Below, in pieces: positions 5,777 to 6,205 of a stretch of DNA of 6,205 nucleotides (the first letter of the stretch is position 1; the number at the start of each line of letters is the position of its first letter). Source of the DNA: JAABYT01 sp041581935 (lineage in GTDB: Bacteria; Pseudomonadota; Gammaproteobacteria; HK1). Position numbers and translations under genes: made by a program. Under the pieces are notes generated by a model. It did no database searches, was not told the origin of the DNA, and saw nothing but the letters and a program-made list of their open reading frames with translations. The DNA lies in assembly GCA_041581935.1 (NCBI GenBank), contig JBFICP010000196.1:1-6205 (forward strand). The letters are read 5' to 3'.

Positions 5777-6205
5777 ATGGAACCGAACCGTGCACGTCGT
5801 GAATTCGGTTTTCGCATCGCGCGTGTCGCGGGAATCGATATCCGCGTCGACCTCAGCCTCGCCATCGTCTTCAGCCTCATTGCCTTCAGCCTCGGCAAGG
5901 GCCTGTTTCCCGCCTGGCACCCCGAGTGGAGCGCATTCGTCACCTGGCTTACCGCTCTCGCCGCCGCCTTTTTGTTCTTCGTATCGATTTTAATTCACGA
6001 GCTTTCCCACGCGCTCGTCGGCAGGGCTCAAGGCATTCCAATCAACGCCATTACGCTGTTCGTTTTCGGGGGCGTGGCGCAGCTCGAGCGCGAGCCGCAT
6101 ACGTGGCGGGCGGAGCTGTTGATGGCCATTGCAGGTCCCATCGCGAGTTTCATCCTGGGGCTCGTGTTTCTCACGCTGGGCAGTGCATTCGCCGGTCCCG
6201 TGGAC
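5777..6205 (+). CDS. Site-2 protease family (M50) membrane metalloprotease, 3' end cut off
   Basis: 143 codons are open to the window edge with no stop. The product is a polytopic membrane zinc protease that cuts substrates within the bilayer. Seen: the N-terminal pattern FRIARVAGIDIRVDLSLAIV (12-31), typical of SpoIVFB-like M50B proteins; a first membrane segment (about 26-44); a second (about 57-73) running into the zinc-binding HELSH (74-78, catalytic Glu75); the family signature FVFGGVAQLEREP (95-107); and a third segment with IAGPIASFILGLVF (118-131). The second zinc ligand motif (N-x2-P-x2-P-x-D-G-G) and any C-terminal CBS domains would lie past the edge. It follows the sigma gene by 131 bases on the same strand and may share its transcript. 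It resembles the SpoIVFB/CBS type more than RseP, because no PDZ domain follows the HExxH segment in the visible part. The substrate is unknown. Confidence 0.9.
   Translation, partial: MEPNRARREFGFRIARVAGIDIRVDLSLAIVFSLIAFSLGKGLFPAWHPEWSAFVTWLTALAAAFLFFVSILIHELSHALVGRAQGIPINAITLFVFGGVAQLEREPHTWRAELLMAIAGPIASFILGLVFLTLGSAFAGPVD

Noticed and set aside
5560..5802. Small 80-codon frame spanning the sigma 3' end and the gap
   Set aside because: It mostly overlaps region 4 of the sigma gene in another frame, has no ribosome binding site, and its product has no recognisable features.

Overview
This 6.2 kb window is GC-rich, densely coding bacterial chromosome. The gene types (an archease, a Lon-like protease with an AAA_32-type N-terminus, a tandem universal-stress-type protein, an RpoD-like sigma factor and an M50 site-2 protease) and the RpoD-like sequence suggest a proteobacterium, most likely a gammaproteobacterium. 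The taxon is inferred from protein resemblance only. There are no tRNA or rRNA genes, no CRISPR array and no insertion sequence or other mobile-element signature. No stretch of 300 bases lacks a gene.

Layout. An archease gene lies on the minus strand (29-445). Its downstream partner, if it has one, is off the left edge. A 171-base divergent gap (446-616) separates it from a plus-strand series. That series begins with a long Lon-like protease gene that starts at TTG (617-3049). The protease gene overlaps by 4 bases a gene for a two-domain universal-stress-like protein (3046-3837), so the two are probably translationally coupled. A GC-rich hairpin followed by a short T run (3839-3860) probably ends this two-gene operon.

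The next gap carries a second potential RNA structure (3863-3921) and a promoter-like element resembling ECF/sigma-E promoters (3985-4014). It is followed by an RpoD-like sigma-70 factor of about 530 residues (4053-5645). A 131-base gap with two small inverted repeats then leads to an M50 site-2 protease gene (5777-6205) that runs off the right edge. This last gene is open to the end of the window and has a good ribosome binding site.

How the parts may fit together (inference). Four consecutive plus-strand genes encode a cytosolic ATPase-like protease, a stress-type protein, a promoter-specificity factor of the primary-sigma type, and an intramembrane protease. This looks like a protein-quality-control or stress neighbourhood that includes its own sigma factor. 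The sigma factor keeps the DNA-contact residues of housekeeping sigma-70, but it has a shortened non-conserved region, an altered region 4.2 and no dnaG or rpsU beside it. It is therefore more likely a second, RpoD-like sigma than the housekeeping copy. Nothing in the window proves the genes act together; the archease is probably unrelated to the rest.
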